DNA from: Casuarius casuarius
Lineage: Eukaryota; Chordata; Aves; Casuariiformes; Casuariidae
Reading direction: 5' to 3'
DNA length: 64,000 nucleotides
NCBI GenBank assembly: GCA_003342895.1
Contig: PTFA01000056.1
Span: 186,001 to 250,000 of the forward strand
Both the position numbers and the translations under genes were made by a program. This document shows positions 40,091 to 52,200 of this stretch, piece by piece. Numbering within the stretch: position 1 is the first letter of the stretch; each line of letters starts with the position of its first letter. The notes under the pieces are model-generated. The model saw only the letters and a program-made list of their open reading frames with translations, did not search any database and was not told the DNA's origin.

Positions 40091-43000
40091 ATCGAAGTTC
40101 GATAGGTTTCCTATGCATGATTTGTTCTCAGTACCTACGATCCTGACCTGCGTAAACTCCCTTGTCTGACTCTAGAGGCTGATATTTCTATGCATAGTTT
40201 GTGAGGTAGATAGCTCATATAATTCTGAGATTAAATGCTCTGTATAAATGGTTAATTTATTTCAACGTGCATTACCACTACATCTCGAGACGCATACCAG
40301 AGCCCATCTTGTGCTGTCCTGCTGGAAAGACAATCTGCCACAAGTCTGGACTTTGAGGGATCATTTTGAGAAGTGTTGGAATTGCTATATGCAGAAATAG
40401 ATGTGTTGCAAACTTCAATCACTGTAGGAAACCTGCTAGAAAATGTGGCTGCTCAGTTAATGAATCTGGAGAGTCAGATGGGCATATTGAAAGAAGACTG
40501 GAATGCACAGAAACTGAATTTCCACCTGAGGAGCTCAGCATGACATTTTCCAAGACTCATGAAACATTATTTAAATGACTTATTTTTAACTTTTGCTCTG
40601 GTAAGTCTCCACTCCTTTACTTGAGATAACTTCTTTACCCAGAGAGACAGAGTGAAACCAAGGGAATATAGCACCGTTCAACCATGCCTTTTTTAGGTAA
40701 GGATGGAAGTCATAGAAGTCTCCACCCCAGAACTAATTCCTTGGAGCCATTCGGATTTAGGGGAGAGACAAATTTATAATTGCAGTAGGCTCCTACTTCC
40801 AAGACTGACCAGGACTGTCCTTAGTATGGAGACCTTCTGACTTAATCCAGGTGCATGAGTATGGGAGACAATTCAGACAGGACTCCAGCAACCAGGTCCA
40901 GCTAACACAGACAGTTTTCCTCTGCACCCTGAGGTCCTCTGCTGGTAAAAATCCTCTCTAGTTTTCTTTAGCTATAGAGCACCTTGAAGCTGCTCTTGAA
41001 AGGTTGGGCTTGTAGCCTATGTCATTGAGTTGTACTGGAGCTGTGCATTGTCTTTTTTCTTGTTCTTGCACTATTCACATGAAATTCCTCCAAAGATAAG
41101 TATGGATCAGCATTTTCAGATACATGAAAATAATTGCTTGCTGTAATTTCTGTCATTGTCTAGTAAAAATATTTAAAGTTGAGAGAGACTTCTGCCATAC
41201 TGACTACAGTTTAAAAGACAATTGGCTGAAGGAGACTTTATCTGAGAAAATTTTCAATACCTAATAAAAGGCTTTATTCAATACTCTTTATGATGACAAT
41301 CAGGAAAATAATGCAAACATTAATCTTTGTCCATACAGACTTCTTTAAGGGTGATGAACACAAAGAAGATACTGTTAACACTCAATGTGTGCTTTAAACA
41401 ACTAAACATACAGTGAAAATGGACTCTGAACATACCTGTTTATAGATAAAAACAAATATAATGCAAATTTTTTCAACACAGCCAAATAGATGTGAAAAAT
41501 CTTTATTGTCTGAGAGAAAATAATGCAGAAATGTCATGCAACGTGCAGGTGAATAGGATCTTAGAACTCATCTGTATCTTTCTGCTTAGTTTGGTGGAAC
41601 AAAATTGAGCCTGAGTCAGAATAAACATAGATATTAAGAACATGAAATTAATTGTACTCAGAAAATTAAGTGTATTTTATTAGGAGAAAAAACTTTTTAG
41701 TGGAAAATGTAAAAGGGGGTGGTGCTTTGTATAAATGAAGATTCTTTTTGACATTATTTTGATAGCTCTGCTAGTATAGGGTTGCACTGGCAAATATCTG
41801 CACAGTAATAAGTAATCTGCTAGAAGAAGCTCTAGTATATTCATCTGCCTTTTTTTTGAACATCTTAAGTTACATGGAAAAGGTATTTATAATGTAGGCC
41901 ATTTGAGTGACTGGAGGACTTTGCTGATAAAGAGACAGAGTGCCTGTTCTGCTGCAGAGGTCTTTATACTGTGGAATTGATGACTGATTGCAAAGCAGCC
42001 TGAAGATCTAATTACAATTGGCAACCAGGAGATGAGGAAAGACTGCAGACAATTTTTCTCTATTTTTATACACAGTCCTTGTGGCATTCACATTGCTTTC
42101 AATAAGCAGGCTTCTGGCAAAAACTGCCAATGATGGTAATCGTCTGGATGGCTGGGTTTGGAGAGGCTACAAGACTGACCTTTGCTATTGTAATCATCAC
42201 CGTCATCAGCGTGGGGATGCATGCCACCCCAAAGCTAGAACAAGTGGTTTAACTAGACAGTAATTGCAGATTGTTAATGATGATGCTATTGATGATGCAT
42301 TTTTGTTTGTGTTAATTGAAAATACATTACACTGGGCTTATCTCTATGGTTGTGAATGATTAACACTAAAAGGAGGAGGAAATGTGTGGCTGAAGTAAGA
42401 AAACTGAACATTTCTTGTGTGACATTCTGCTACATCTACCCCACCTGGTACATAATCAAAATACATAACACCCTTCTGTTTGAAAAGGAGGGCATAAAAT
42501 TCAAAGTGTGATAAAAAAAAATTAGGTTAAAATCCTTCAGCTAAACAGTGGGTTTTTAAGAATTATGGAAGCGTCTTATACTAGCCAGTGGGTATTATTA
42601 CAGTTGTGTAAAAATAATTACAGCTCAACAATAAAAGAAGATCACGGATGCTGAGTAGGGCCAAAATACAAGTTCAGATACATGGAGGAGATGTGTGACT
42701 GTGAAAGACAGAGAGTGTAACTGGAAGGAGATTATGGATCAAGAACATGTAGAAATCTCTAGAAAAGTACCTATGGGAAGAGATGGGAACTCAGCATCTA
42801 CGCTTGATGCTCAAAGCCTTTGTGACAGAAAGACAGAAATGAATGGTAGGTAATAGCACAAACCAACAACTGGTCAGGATGGTGGCTGGAATTGAAATTT
42901 CTGGTGCTCTGCTTTCATATACGAAATGAAAGTGTAATCATAAGATGTTTTGATATTTATTTCAATATTTATTTTTGAAATTTGCTAAAGAAAGGAGCAG

Positions 43001-44328
43001 TGAAAATGAGATGGAGAGGGAAAAGGGACAAGAAAAACAAAATTGGAACAGTTGTATCTTGAATGATGGACAAACACTGTGAGCCCATGTGCCAGAGCTG
43101 AGTGCCAGAAAGCTGTGAGGCTCCTCCAGGTAGCAACATCCCTGAGGGGATGATGAGACTTGGGAGCTGAGGGTTTCTGCACCTTTTGTAGGCCCTGTTT
43201 ATAAGGGAAGTACTGGAGCTGTGGTAGCCCTCACTGTACCTAATGCTAGTAGACCTGGATGGAGATTGAAAAGTCAGCAGTTCAGGGACTATTCTCTGCC
43301 AAAGTTGTAATAATCTCTGATTAGGTACTTTATTTTCATAATGAACATAAAGAATCATATCATTTATCATGTTTTCAATCTCTAGCAAAGTTTAAGATAT
43401 ATATTACAGACTTTATAGTCTTGTTTATCTCCAGAGAGATATCACTAAACATAGAGAAAGTTAGTTTCAGAGCCTCAGAAGTGTTTCTTTAGTCTTCTCA
43501 TTCCTTCTGGAAATTTGAAAGTATAAATAATAATGACTTGTGCTATTCACCTCTTAGGTGGAGGAGCTCTCATCGCTGCTGAACCTCAATGATTAGTAAA
43601 ATGGTTCAAAGACACCAGAACTTTTAATGAAAACAACAGCTTTAAGCCTTGAGTGAAGGAGAAACTAAATAAAATTCTAAATAATAAAAAGCAGAGTGGT
43701 TGGAAGACTTTTCTAGCATGTGGAACTCAAAGTGCTGATCTCTTTGCTGAATCAATCAGGTGAAAGACCAGGTGAATGCTCTGCTTGCTCCCTTTTGGAT
43801 TTATTCACCACAGCTTTTTTACCGCTCAGCCACAAGTGCAGAAGAGGTTGCCAAGCCTCATACCCAAAAGTCAGGATGGTGTTTCTGACTCACTGCTTCT
43901 AGCTTTTGATTTGTCTACCTCGAATCTTCAGATTCAGAGAAATACAGTTGCATTAACACTAAGCCAAATACATGCACATTTTTCTATTGCGCTATCCCAT
44001 GGGTGAAAATATCAAGCACACGCACGGTCAAATATTTAAACTTCTCTATGACAAAGTATTTGGTAATTACTCTTGCATTGCTCTTGCACCTTTAAGAAAT
44101 ATCTCCTAAAAATTAAATTTGATGAAATCAATGGGTTTCTACAGAAAGTTGCACTGAAGGCCTGTAAAATGTAATCAGAAATTAATCCCTGCTATAAAGC
44201 ACTACATATTAAAACTTCTTTGTTATTGCTCTTACAGGGCCTTCTAAGGGCCAGCAAATGCAGTCTCATTGAAGAGGACCCTATTCAAACAGTGTCATTT
44301 CTAGAAGGTTAATGATTCACTTCAGAAA

Positions 44329-44363
44329 CTTGCCATTAAATTGTAGTTGTCATTAATGGCAAG
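44329..44363. other. Perfect 11-bp inverted repeat with 13-base loop
   Basis: Arms 'cttgccattaa' (44329-44339) and 'ttaatggcaag' (44353-44363) are exact reverse complements. Each includes CATTAA/TTAATG, a homeodomain-like core. Function unknown. Confidence 0.8.
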
Positions 44364-47300
44364 ATGAAATGAGGTAAAGTCACGAATGTGGTTGACTGTG
44401 TTGCAAAGGAAGAGTGTGAGCTTGTGGAGAAATGTGCCTACAATGTGCTTATGATTTAGCTTAGCTTATACATTTTGTGATCTCTCACAAGTGAAAGTCT
44501 TTATCATCTAGCAATGTTTCAGCAGCCTTTGTGAAATACTTGGTCTCGTTTTGGTTCCATGTGCCTAAGTACCAATTGCAGGATAAATGCTGTTACAAAC
44601 GATGATAACTTTGCTGACATGTTTAGGAAGGTCAGAGATGTCCGTGGAGATGATAAATGCAATGCAAATGTGTTCCCTGGAGCCCTCCCCTGGAACCGTG
44701 TTGAATTGTATTGGTGGGGAACTGCACTCTAGCTCATGTTGTACCTCTTTGGATAAATAAAGGACTTCTATTAATAAAGCATCTTTCAAGAGCAGTAAAT
44801 TCACATAAAAATAAAAGTGGGCCACATTAGTTCCTGCTTTAACTCTGCCACCTTGTTCAGCTTGCACCAGATTTGAGTTTGCTCCAATTTCCTTAAATTT
44901 TGAACCTGCAAGATGAATTTCAATTATACCCAAATCAATTCTGGCAGCACCTCCAATTACAGTATATATTTCAGTGCGAGCTCAGGCTCGGTGCAGGTAG
45001 GATGCTGATTGTTCCTCCTCTGATATTTAAGTGCCTTGTGGGGCCTAGCAGGACAGTTACTAAAAATTGTCTCCTACATTATGACAGTTTCTGAGGTGAA
45101 ATTAAATGTGTATGGTCATATATTAGTACCCATTTTTTTTGGCTAAACCTCTGTAAGTAGTCCTCAGATGACATTATACGGGAGGTCATCTTTATGTGGA
45201 AGGTAAAAATAGAAGTAGTGGCAGCAGATAAAAGGAAAAGGCCTATACACTGCACCTCATGCATTTATTCATGTTAATATCTTGTTGCTGAGTCATACAA
45301 AACTTTTCTAGAGAAACTAGTGACATACTCTGAGCCCTCTTTCCCTCCCTTCCCGCAATTCAAGCTCTTCTCTAAGAACTGGCACCTACCTTCGCCCTGT
45401 AAACTGATGCTGCTTTTTCCTCTTCTCCATGAAAATGACTTTATTACAAGACCACTTCATAACTCACTGTACCTAAACCCAGCGGATCCCAGAGCCCTTC
45501 ACAAATGCAGCAGTTATGAGCTGAAGGGTACAATACAGCACTGTGAACACCTTTAACAGCTTTTGTTTGCTCTCCTCATGTGGCAGAGTCCAAAATTCTG
45601 CAGTCACTTATGGTTCTCCTTACAGGGAATGTAAATTGTTGCAAAATACCTCACCTACCTTTTGTAATGATGGTTGGTAAATATTTACTGTTCACTGGGG
45701 CCACTACATAAAATGAATAAGTCCCTGTAAAATATTCAGCACACATTCCATGTTAATGAGGCCTTAAAACTTATGAGTACAGGAGAAAAGCAAGGTACTG
45801 CACTTAGTTAGACCATTGATTAAATTAAGCCATGAAATTACTGCCTATTATGAAAAATGCATGCTTATTTTACTGTTATCTCCCTTCCTCTCTTCCTATG
45901 TGCTTGTGTATTACATCTGTATGTTGTCTTGTCATAAACCTAGCTTGTAAACTCTCAGTGGAGGAACCTGTCTTTATTATGGCATGTGTACACAGTCCCA
46001 GACATAACGGCGGTCCTTGTTCTTGACAGGAGCCTCTTAGTACTAAGGTGGTGTAAACTATCAATAATGCATTTCTCAGAAATGACCCTACAACTCCATA
46101 AAACTCTCCTGCCTTTCTCATTCAAATGCTCAACTGCATTTTCTATTGGAAGATGTGCACTTGTATCCCCCTGGCTCCTTTGAGCCATCAGATTTATCAT
46201 ACCAGATCATTCGACTGTTTTGCCAGTTCCAGTCCCATCAGGGCTAATAAGTGATACTTTAGAAGATGGCAAATACCTCCCATAGTGCAGTTAGGTAATT
46301 ATGCAGTGCTGTACATGGGAAATAGTTCTTTTGTATGAGATGCCAATGATATTGTGAGACACTGAAATAGTAATAAGAGTTTTTTTGTTTGTTTTAAAAA
46401 AATTCTATTGAAAGCATGTATGTATGTATAAGTACATAGCAGAGGCGTAAAATATACAGTTAGGTCCTTATTGTAGTGTTGCCCAAGGGGCACTAGAAAC
46501 AGAAGTGTGTTCCTCACATTTTGTATTTGGTGAGGTTTATTCTTTGCAATGTTTTTGAGTATTCAGCCAACACTTCAGCATTCTCTACCTTCCTTTGGGT
46601 GTTTGGGAAGGCACAATCTTCTCAAGCAGCTGTTCATTGTGATGCCGCCAAGGTCCTTCTCTGCATTTTGAGCTCTGGAATCCAGCGTTACCAATAATTT
46701 ATGTATGTATATCTTCACAAATGTCAAAAATAAACCCTTAAAAATCTGAACCTGCCCACCAAGGTTTAAATATTTCAAAATAACATTTAAATGGCTTTCC
46801 ATTATCCTAAATTCCTTAGTATTTTCCAAAAGTACAGGGTTATCCATTAAACATAAGTATTTGAAAAATATACAGGCATATGAGTTTTGCTGGGAATTAA
46901 ACAGATATTTGTTGGCAATGAAGAAACTGCACTCTCCACCAAGAATTTACGCAAAATAGAATATTCAAGTCTGAATATCACTAACGACATCCCCTGCTAA
47001 ACAATAGACTACTCTGAGTGATGATCACAATTTAACTAAAAAGGTGTTAAATTATTTCCCTGCAAAATTTGTGAAAAGGTAGGAAGGGCTGGTCATCCAG
47101 ATGATTCAGATCCTGCTTCAGATGATGTAAATTCAAGGACTAATCTAATAACTCTTGCTGCATGTGCCTACCTATTTTGCTTCTGTATGGTATTTTGCCA
47201 CTATATTATAAACTTGTGAGAATTTGTGAGTGATGTAAAAACCATGGTACAATGCTTTGATTTCCCAGATTGTCTAATTTCTAGATTGATGCTTCTATTT

Positions 47301-47544
47301 TTTCATAAAAAGGTCTTAATTTGGGTTTAAAAATCTTTTCACCATAATGTTTGGCAAATTTAGACTGGTAGCCGTATAAAAGGCAATATTCAAATATTTT
47401 ATTAACAGCTGCATAAATAGTGCAGCAGCCACCTTAGTTCCAGAGATCTGTAACAAGTTCTGGTGTTACTATAGTGTTGCTTTATGATTTAATGCATACA
47501 TAGCAAACTCTGTCTTTGCCTGCTTTTAAATATTTACTTTCTCA

Positions 47545-47770
47545 GCGCGAACGAAGAGAGCTTGAATTCCAAGCAATTGGGCGAAAGAGGAAGGGAAGAG
47601 GAGAGCGGCCCTGGCTGTCACACAGCCTAGGAGATCCCGCTCAGCCCTCCTGAGCCCAGGTGCCACCGGAGGGCTGTTCTTCATCAGCACACGGCGCAGG
47701 TCCCGCGTTCCCACGGCGCTGCTTGGCATAGTCTGGGACATCAAGTTCACCGGCTGCGCAAGACCCATAA
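47545..47770. other. Isolated CpG-containing GC-rich island, both strands open
   Basis: About 225 bases with many CpG sites (GCGCGAACG, GGGCGAAAG, GAGCGGCC, CCCGCTC, CACGGCGCAGG, CCCGCGTTC, CACGGCGC, CACCGGCTGCG) stand in a strongly AT-rich surround. A minus-strand frame runs 80 codons from 47768 to 47526. A plus-strand frame without ATG is also open for about 74 codons and ends near 47795. Neither resembles a protein I know. The reading TTTTATGGGTCTTGCGCAG on the minus strand is acceptor-like just before 47757. It could be an unrecognised exon, a small CpG island or regulatory element, or the remnant of a GC-rich retrocopy. Confidence 0.4.
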
Positions 47771-49025
47771 AATATCTTTCTGATTTTCTTCAATAAGCGC
47801 AAGCTAGAGGTTAATAATGTGGGGATGTTTGATTCCCTGCTGTTTTAAATAATTTCATGGGGAACCTAATGCAATAGGACACTAGTTAGAAAGGTTATTA
47901 CCCTCATCAAAGTACAGCACTTCTTTCCTATTATTTTCTACGAATTTCTTGGCCTTATACCTCCTCTTCCTTCATTTATTGCAAATGATTCTTCAAAACG
48001 ACACTCTGTGGTTGGGTGGAGACAGTATTGAAGAAAACTTAATCCCTAATCAGTGTCCTGTCAATGCCAGTATTCGCATGAATCTTTCTTCCTTCCCCAT
48101 GCTTGCCAGAGTCGGCATGTAAGAGAGGACTTGGCTATTCATTGCACCAATACCGCTCCAATAGTGTTTCCTGCTACGGATTGAGGGTGCTCTTATGGCC
48201 TCCTTTTGAAAGATTTGGCTGGGAAACCCTAACTTAACTATCAGCTCTAAGTTATGGGTATATAGGAAGGCGATGAAACACATCCCCAAAACAAATAACC
48301 CTCTTGCCATAGATCTTTGTTCCATTCTCTCTTCTTTGCTTTTTTTTCAGACTATTTTGACTGTAATTTAGCGCCCTTGTTTATATTCTCTTTCTTTCCT
48401 TAAATGGAATTTCTGTCTAACTTGATTTCTCTTTTACGTTGTATTTTTTATCCTTAGGGCTTTTCCTTCTCTCTCCTCCCTATCTTCTCCTATAGTTGCT
48501 CCTGCTCATCTTCTCTCTCTTCCATTACTTCATTGTCCATTCTAAAAACATAAGATTTTGTAGCCCTGTTGGATTTTTAATACAGATTGTGGGAATGTTT
48601 TGGTGTGGTTGATAATGGAAAAATGAGTTTAAAATAGTGCTTACCTCCAATACTTGGACTGCAGGGCCTTGACGTAGTCATTTTGCCAAAGAGAAAATAG
48701 TGTTGTCTGGTAAAAATGCAGACTGCAGTTCATGTGTAATCAGTGAAGAAAATTCCTTGACATTTTGGGGTATTGATACTGTTTGGATTTTAATCAATTC
48801 ACTGAATTAATTTCCATGAGAGCAACTGTTTTTTTTTAAATTCCAAGACCTTTCTTAAAAGAAAAATGTTTTTTAAAAAGCAAAATGCAAACTGAACAAA
48901 TAATTCTGCTATTTTGATGAGATTTTTCTCTGATTACAAAAGAATTACAGAATATGTTTATTTCTCACTCTATTTTCTCTTCCTTTTTAGTGGCAAATGG
49001 GTAATGGGGAAGAATATAATGAGAT

Positions 49026-49083
49026 GTATAGAAGACATATAAAGAAAATATATAGAAGACATATAAAGACATATAAAGAAGAA
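49026..49083 (+). repeat. Short tandem array of 'gaagacatataaaga' units
   Basis: 'agaagacatataaaga' occurs twice, and 'gacatataaaga' a third time, within about 58 bases. The array shows local slippage expansion and no coding capacity. Confidence 0.75.
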
Positions 49084-49198
49084 GAATTCAAAAATATTTT
49101 TAAAAATCTAGTAAGAATATTTGCTTTTTTTTAACAAAAAGCATTATTTTTTGAAGTGACAGAGGAAAAATTATTTTGCAGTTTTTTTTTAAATTGCC

Positions 49199-49241
49199 AT
49201 TTTCACTATAAAAGCATGTATTTTCACTATAAAAAGCATGT
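49199..49241 (+). repeat. 21/22-bp tandem duplication
   Basis: 49199-49219 ('attttcactataaaagcatg' plus t) is repeated at 49220-49241 with one extra A. It is a recent small duplication in AT-rich DNA. Confidence 0.85.
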
Positions 49242-52200
49242 TATAAACTATACTGTTAGCTATCAGTACTCAAAACATTGCCATGGTTAAGTATAAAAGA
49301 AAATAATTGTCTGAACCTGAGAGCTTTGATCTAAAGCCTGGCATCAACCTGGTATGTATTATAGGCTGGCTACTTCATTTTATGAGATGTTGCTTACATT
49401 GACCCATACAAAAAATTTAAATGGGAAATTGTTTCGGCTTAGTAGAATCCTGTAAACCAGATTTGAATGGATGCATATTTCTTGACAATAAAACGCAGTC
49501 CCTCTTTGAGCTTGGGGCAAGCATTCAGATCTTAAAAACCTGTGGCATAAATACATCCTTTTGTATTTCTGAAGGTTTACATAGATTTTCTACGCCAAAC
49601 TCAATTAAATGAATTTTACTTCTATTATTCAGACCAGCTCAAAACATGCATAATGTATAATATTTTTATATATATATGATGCTTATGAAGAGAAACAAAT
49701 ACTTTGGGAAGACTCCTGATTTTCAGATCCATTTCTCCCTTTTTACTCTGCATTTATAAAACTGGGAAAATACATTGCAGCTGAAGCACATAGGGCCTCC
49801 ACAATCTGAGTGTAATCCTGAAAGCCTAAATGGCTTGAAATTATTATGAGCTTCTCATTGGAGGGGGCAGGTAGGAGTGGGGCCAATATAAACAACCATT
49901 CCCAAGTGATATTAGTGATAGAAAAGTGGGTGAAATGGTCCCTTTTTGGCAGACCATTCTGCCGAAAGGCACTCATTTGCAGAATGGAACGTGTGTTAAT
50001 CAGCAGCTCCTGCAGTAAGGTTTGAATTCATACATGCAGGTAAAATACTAAAAGATGGAGATTCGAGGTTTTTCTTGTGCTGAGACACATTGTTACCTGT
50101 GAACCATATTTTAAAATGCATTCTGAGATTTGAGCTAATAATGTGAATGACATTCAGTGAGATTGCCAAATGCTGGTAATTTACTTTCATTTTCACATTA
50201 ATGTGGGCCCACCTGTGATGAATTGGAAACTAAATAAGCACATCAGTTTTAATTAGATATTTCAGAGACTGGATCTAGTTAAACAGCAGCATTCATTCTT
50301 ATCTATTAAACAGTCAAAGAGACTACTGCATTCTTTGCAGTAAGTTCTTTCTCCTTCCAATTCACCTTCTTTGCATTCTTTTCGTTCCTTTCCTTACTGA
50401 AATATTTTAGAGGGATGAGCTAAATCAGTGTAATTGTGCAGGGTTAATATAGTTATCACAGAATTGACTGATATAGATGATTTCCTGAGTTATACAGAAA
50501 TCAAGAAGCCTCCAAATATTGTTTTATCCTCCAACAGAAGAAAAAAAAAGACCAAACTAGCATTTGGAATAAGTTGACAGTTTAGGTTTCACGAAATGGA
50601 AATTACTTTCTATTGACAATCACGGACTTGCACCAGGCACCTTGGAAATTCAGGTTGAGTTAGCTAGTGACAATTTGGGTACCAGATGGAGCAGTTTTCA
50701 CGTCTGGAGGGAAAGAGAGCTGTAAGAGTGATGGGAGTGGTCAATGTTGGGTTGGAAGAAGTTGGACCAGCAGCCTGGGAGATGCTCCTTGGGCAGGCAC
50801 CAACAGCAAAATCTGCCTCATGCCATCATGTACCTGCCCCAATTTTTCCACCAAAGAATCACCAGTAAAGTTGAAAGGAGGCTTTATACTACTGAATACT
50901 TAGTGTTTCTGTTGAGGCTACTGTTGAAGCAGTTGTTTTCCTTTTTGTGCCAGTAGACAGTCACTCACTGAAATAACAACACTTCACATTTTTCCCCCAG
51001 CTCAGAGGAATTGATATCTGTTTGATACGCATGTAAATTCAGAGATTATTCACTCTACCTTGCTTCTACCTTTCCTCCCAGGATTTTGCAATCTGACCTT
51101 CCTTTCCAAGACAGTTTTAAACAGGTCTGGTCTGAGCGGCTGCCGTATTGAACAGAAACATTTCAAAGCAGCCTTGGAAGAAAGAAGAGGCACTAGTGTG
51201 AATTTTAATCTATTTTTTTTATTCTTCTATAACATCTTGATAGATTGAATGACAGCTTTAAAAAAAAGTCAATGTAATTATATTTCTCTGTGTGTGTAAT
51301 ATTAATTTGCATAACTATTTCTAGAGATATTAATTAATGATTAACAGACATAGCAGATGTAGGTGTAACCTAGCACGAATGAATTTTGAACCAGAGCCTT
51401 CATCGTACCTCTAACATTCATATTTGTTTTTCCTCAAAGCAGTGAGAAATTTGGAACTGCTTTCAGGAGAGCAGTTGATACTGGTGAAAGCTGATGTTTT
51501 GACTTAAAACTAGCTTTGTGTCTTCAATGCCTCTGCATCTGTCTTTCTGATAAGTAATTCTGAGGGAAGGGCAAACAAGTTCATTAATACAGAGGAAGAG
51601 AGACAATGCAAAACAGCTAGTGAGAAACAGTTTTATTTGGAGCCAGGCATAACATTCATGAACACCTTGAAAATATTTGCCCAAGTCCTGGCTTGTTGCA
51701 TGGATGTTCCAGTCTCCCAGCTAACGAATATATTTTGTTCATTTTATGAGTAGCTGTGTTGTTCAGATATGGCTCAGGAAACAGCACTGAGAGCCTGAAG
51801 GGAACTTCACATCTAATCCAGATTTCAGGCAGGTTCATTTAAGAATATATATATACTCTTAAACAAAAATATTTAATGTTTAAATTCAAGCATAATGGTC
51901 CAGAATCGACTCTGGTCTCTGAGCAAAACCCATGACGTTGTTTTAGTACATACCTGCTCTAAGGTGATCTAGGAGGGCATGAATAAGAGAGAGATTTCCA
52001 TGAGGAGATCATCACAGGTTTTCCTTCCCTGAACCCTTTCTGGAAGTGGGAAGCAGTCCTCTAAATAGTCATAACCTACCGAAAATAAAATTGTGCTGAC
52101 AGCTTCACAAGAGCAAATGTATTGCTTTAAGCAAATTCCAAAGTATTTAAACAGACAAACATGTTTTGATGAAAGTGGTTAATGTAGGAGCCGTAAAGGA

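Larger units (their letters stand above)
30131..47544. other. Long feature-poor non-coding DNA
   Basis: 34.1-37.6 kb is especially AT-rich and stop-dense, with a short TG run at 37434-37445 and imperfect 'cacaata' repeats at 37345-37395. 'ggagacctgggttcaactct' near 32187 is B-box-like and may be a SINE trace. 42070-42300 has TGATGATG-type words and enhancer-like texture. Frames at 33593-34009 (138 codons) and 44565-44933 (122 codons, minus) are not recognised. Confidence 0.6.

Noticed and set aside
44565..44933. 122-codon minus-strand frame with fairly natural-looking composition
   Set aside because: I considered a retroelement or cellular protein fragment but could not match any motif in order; the flanking sequence shows no exon borders.
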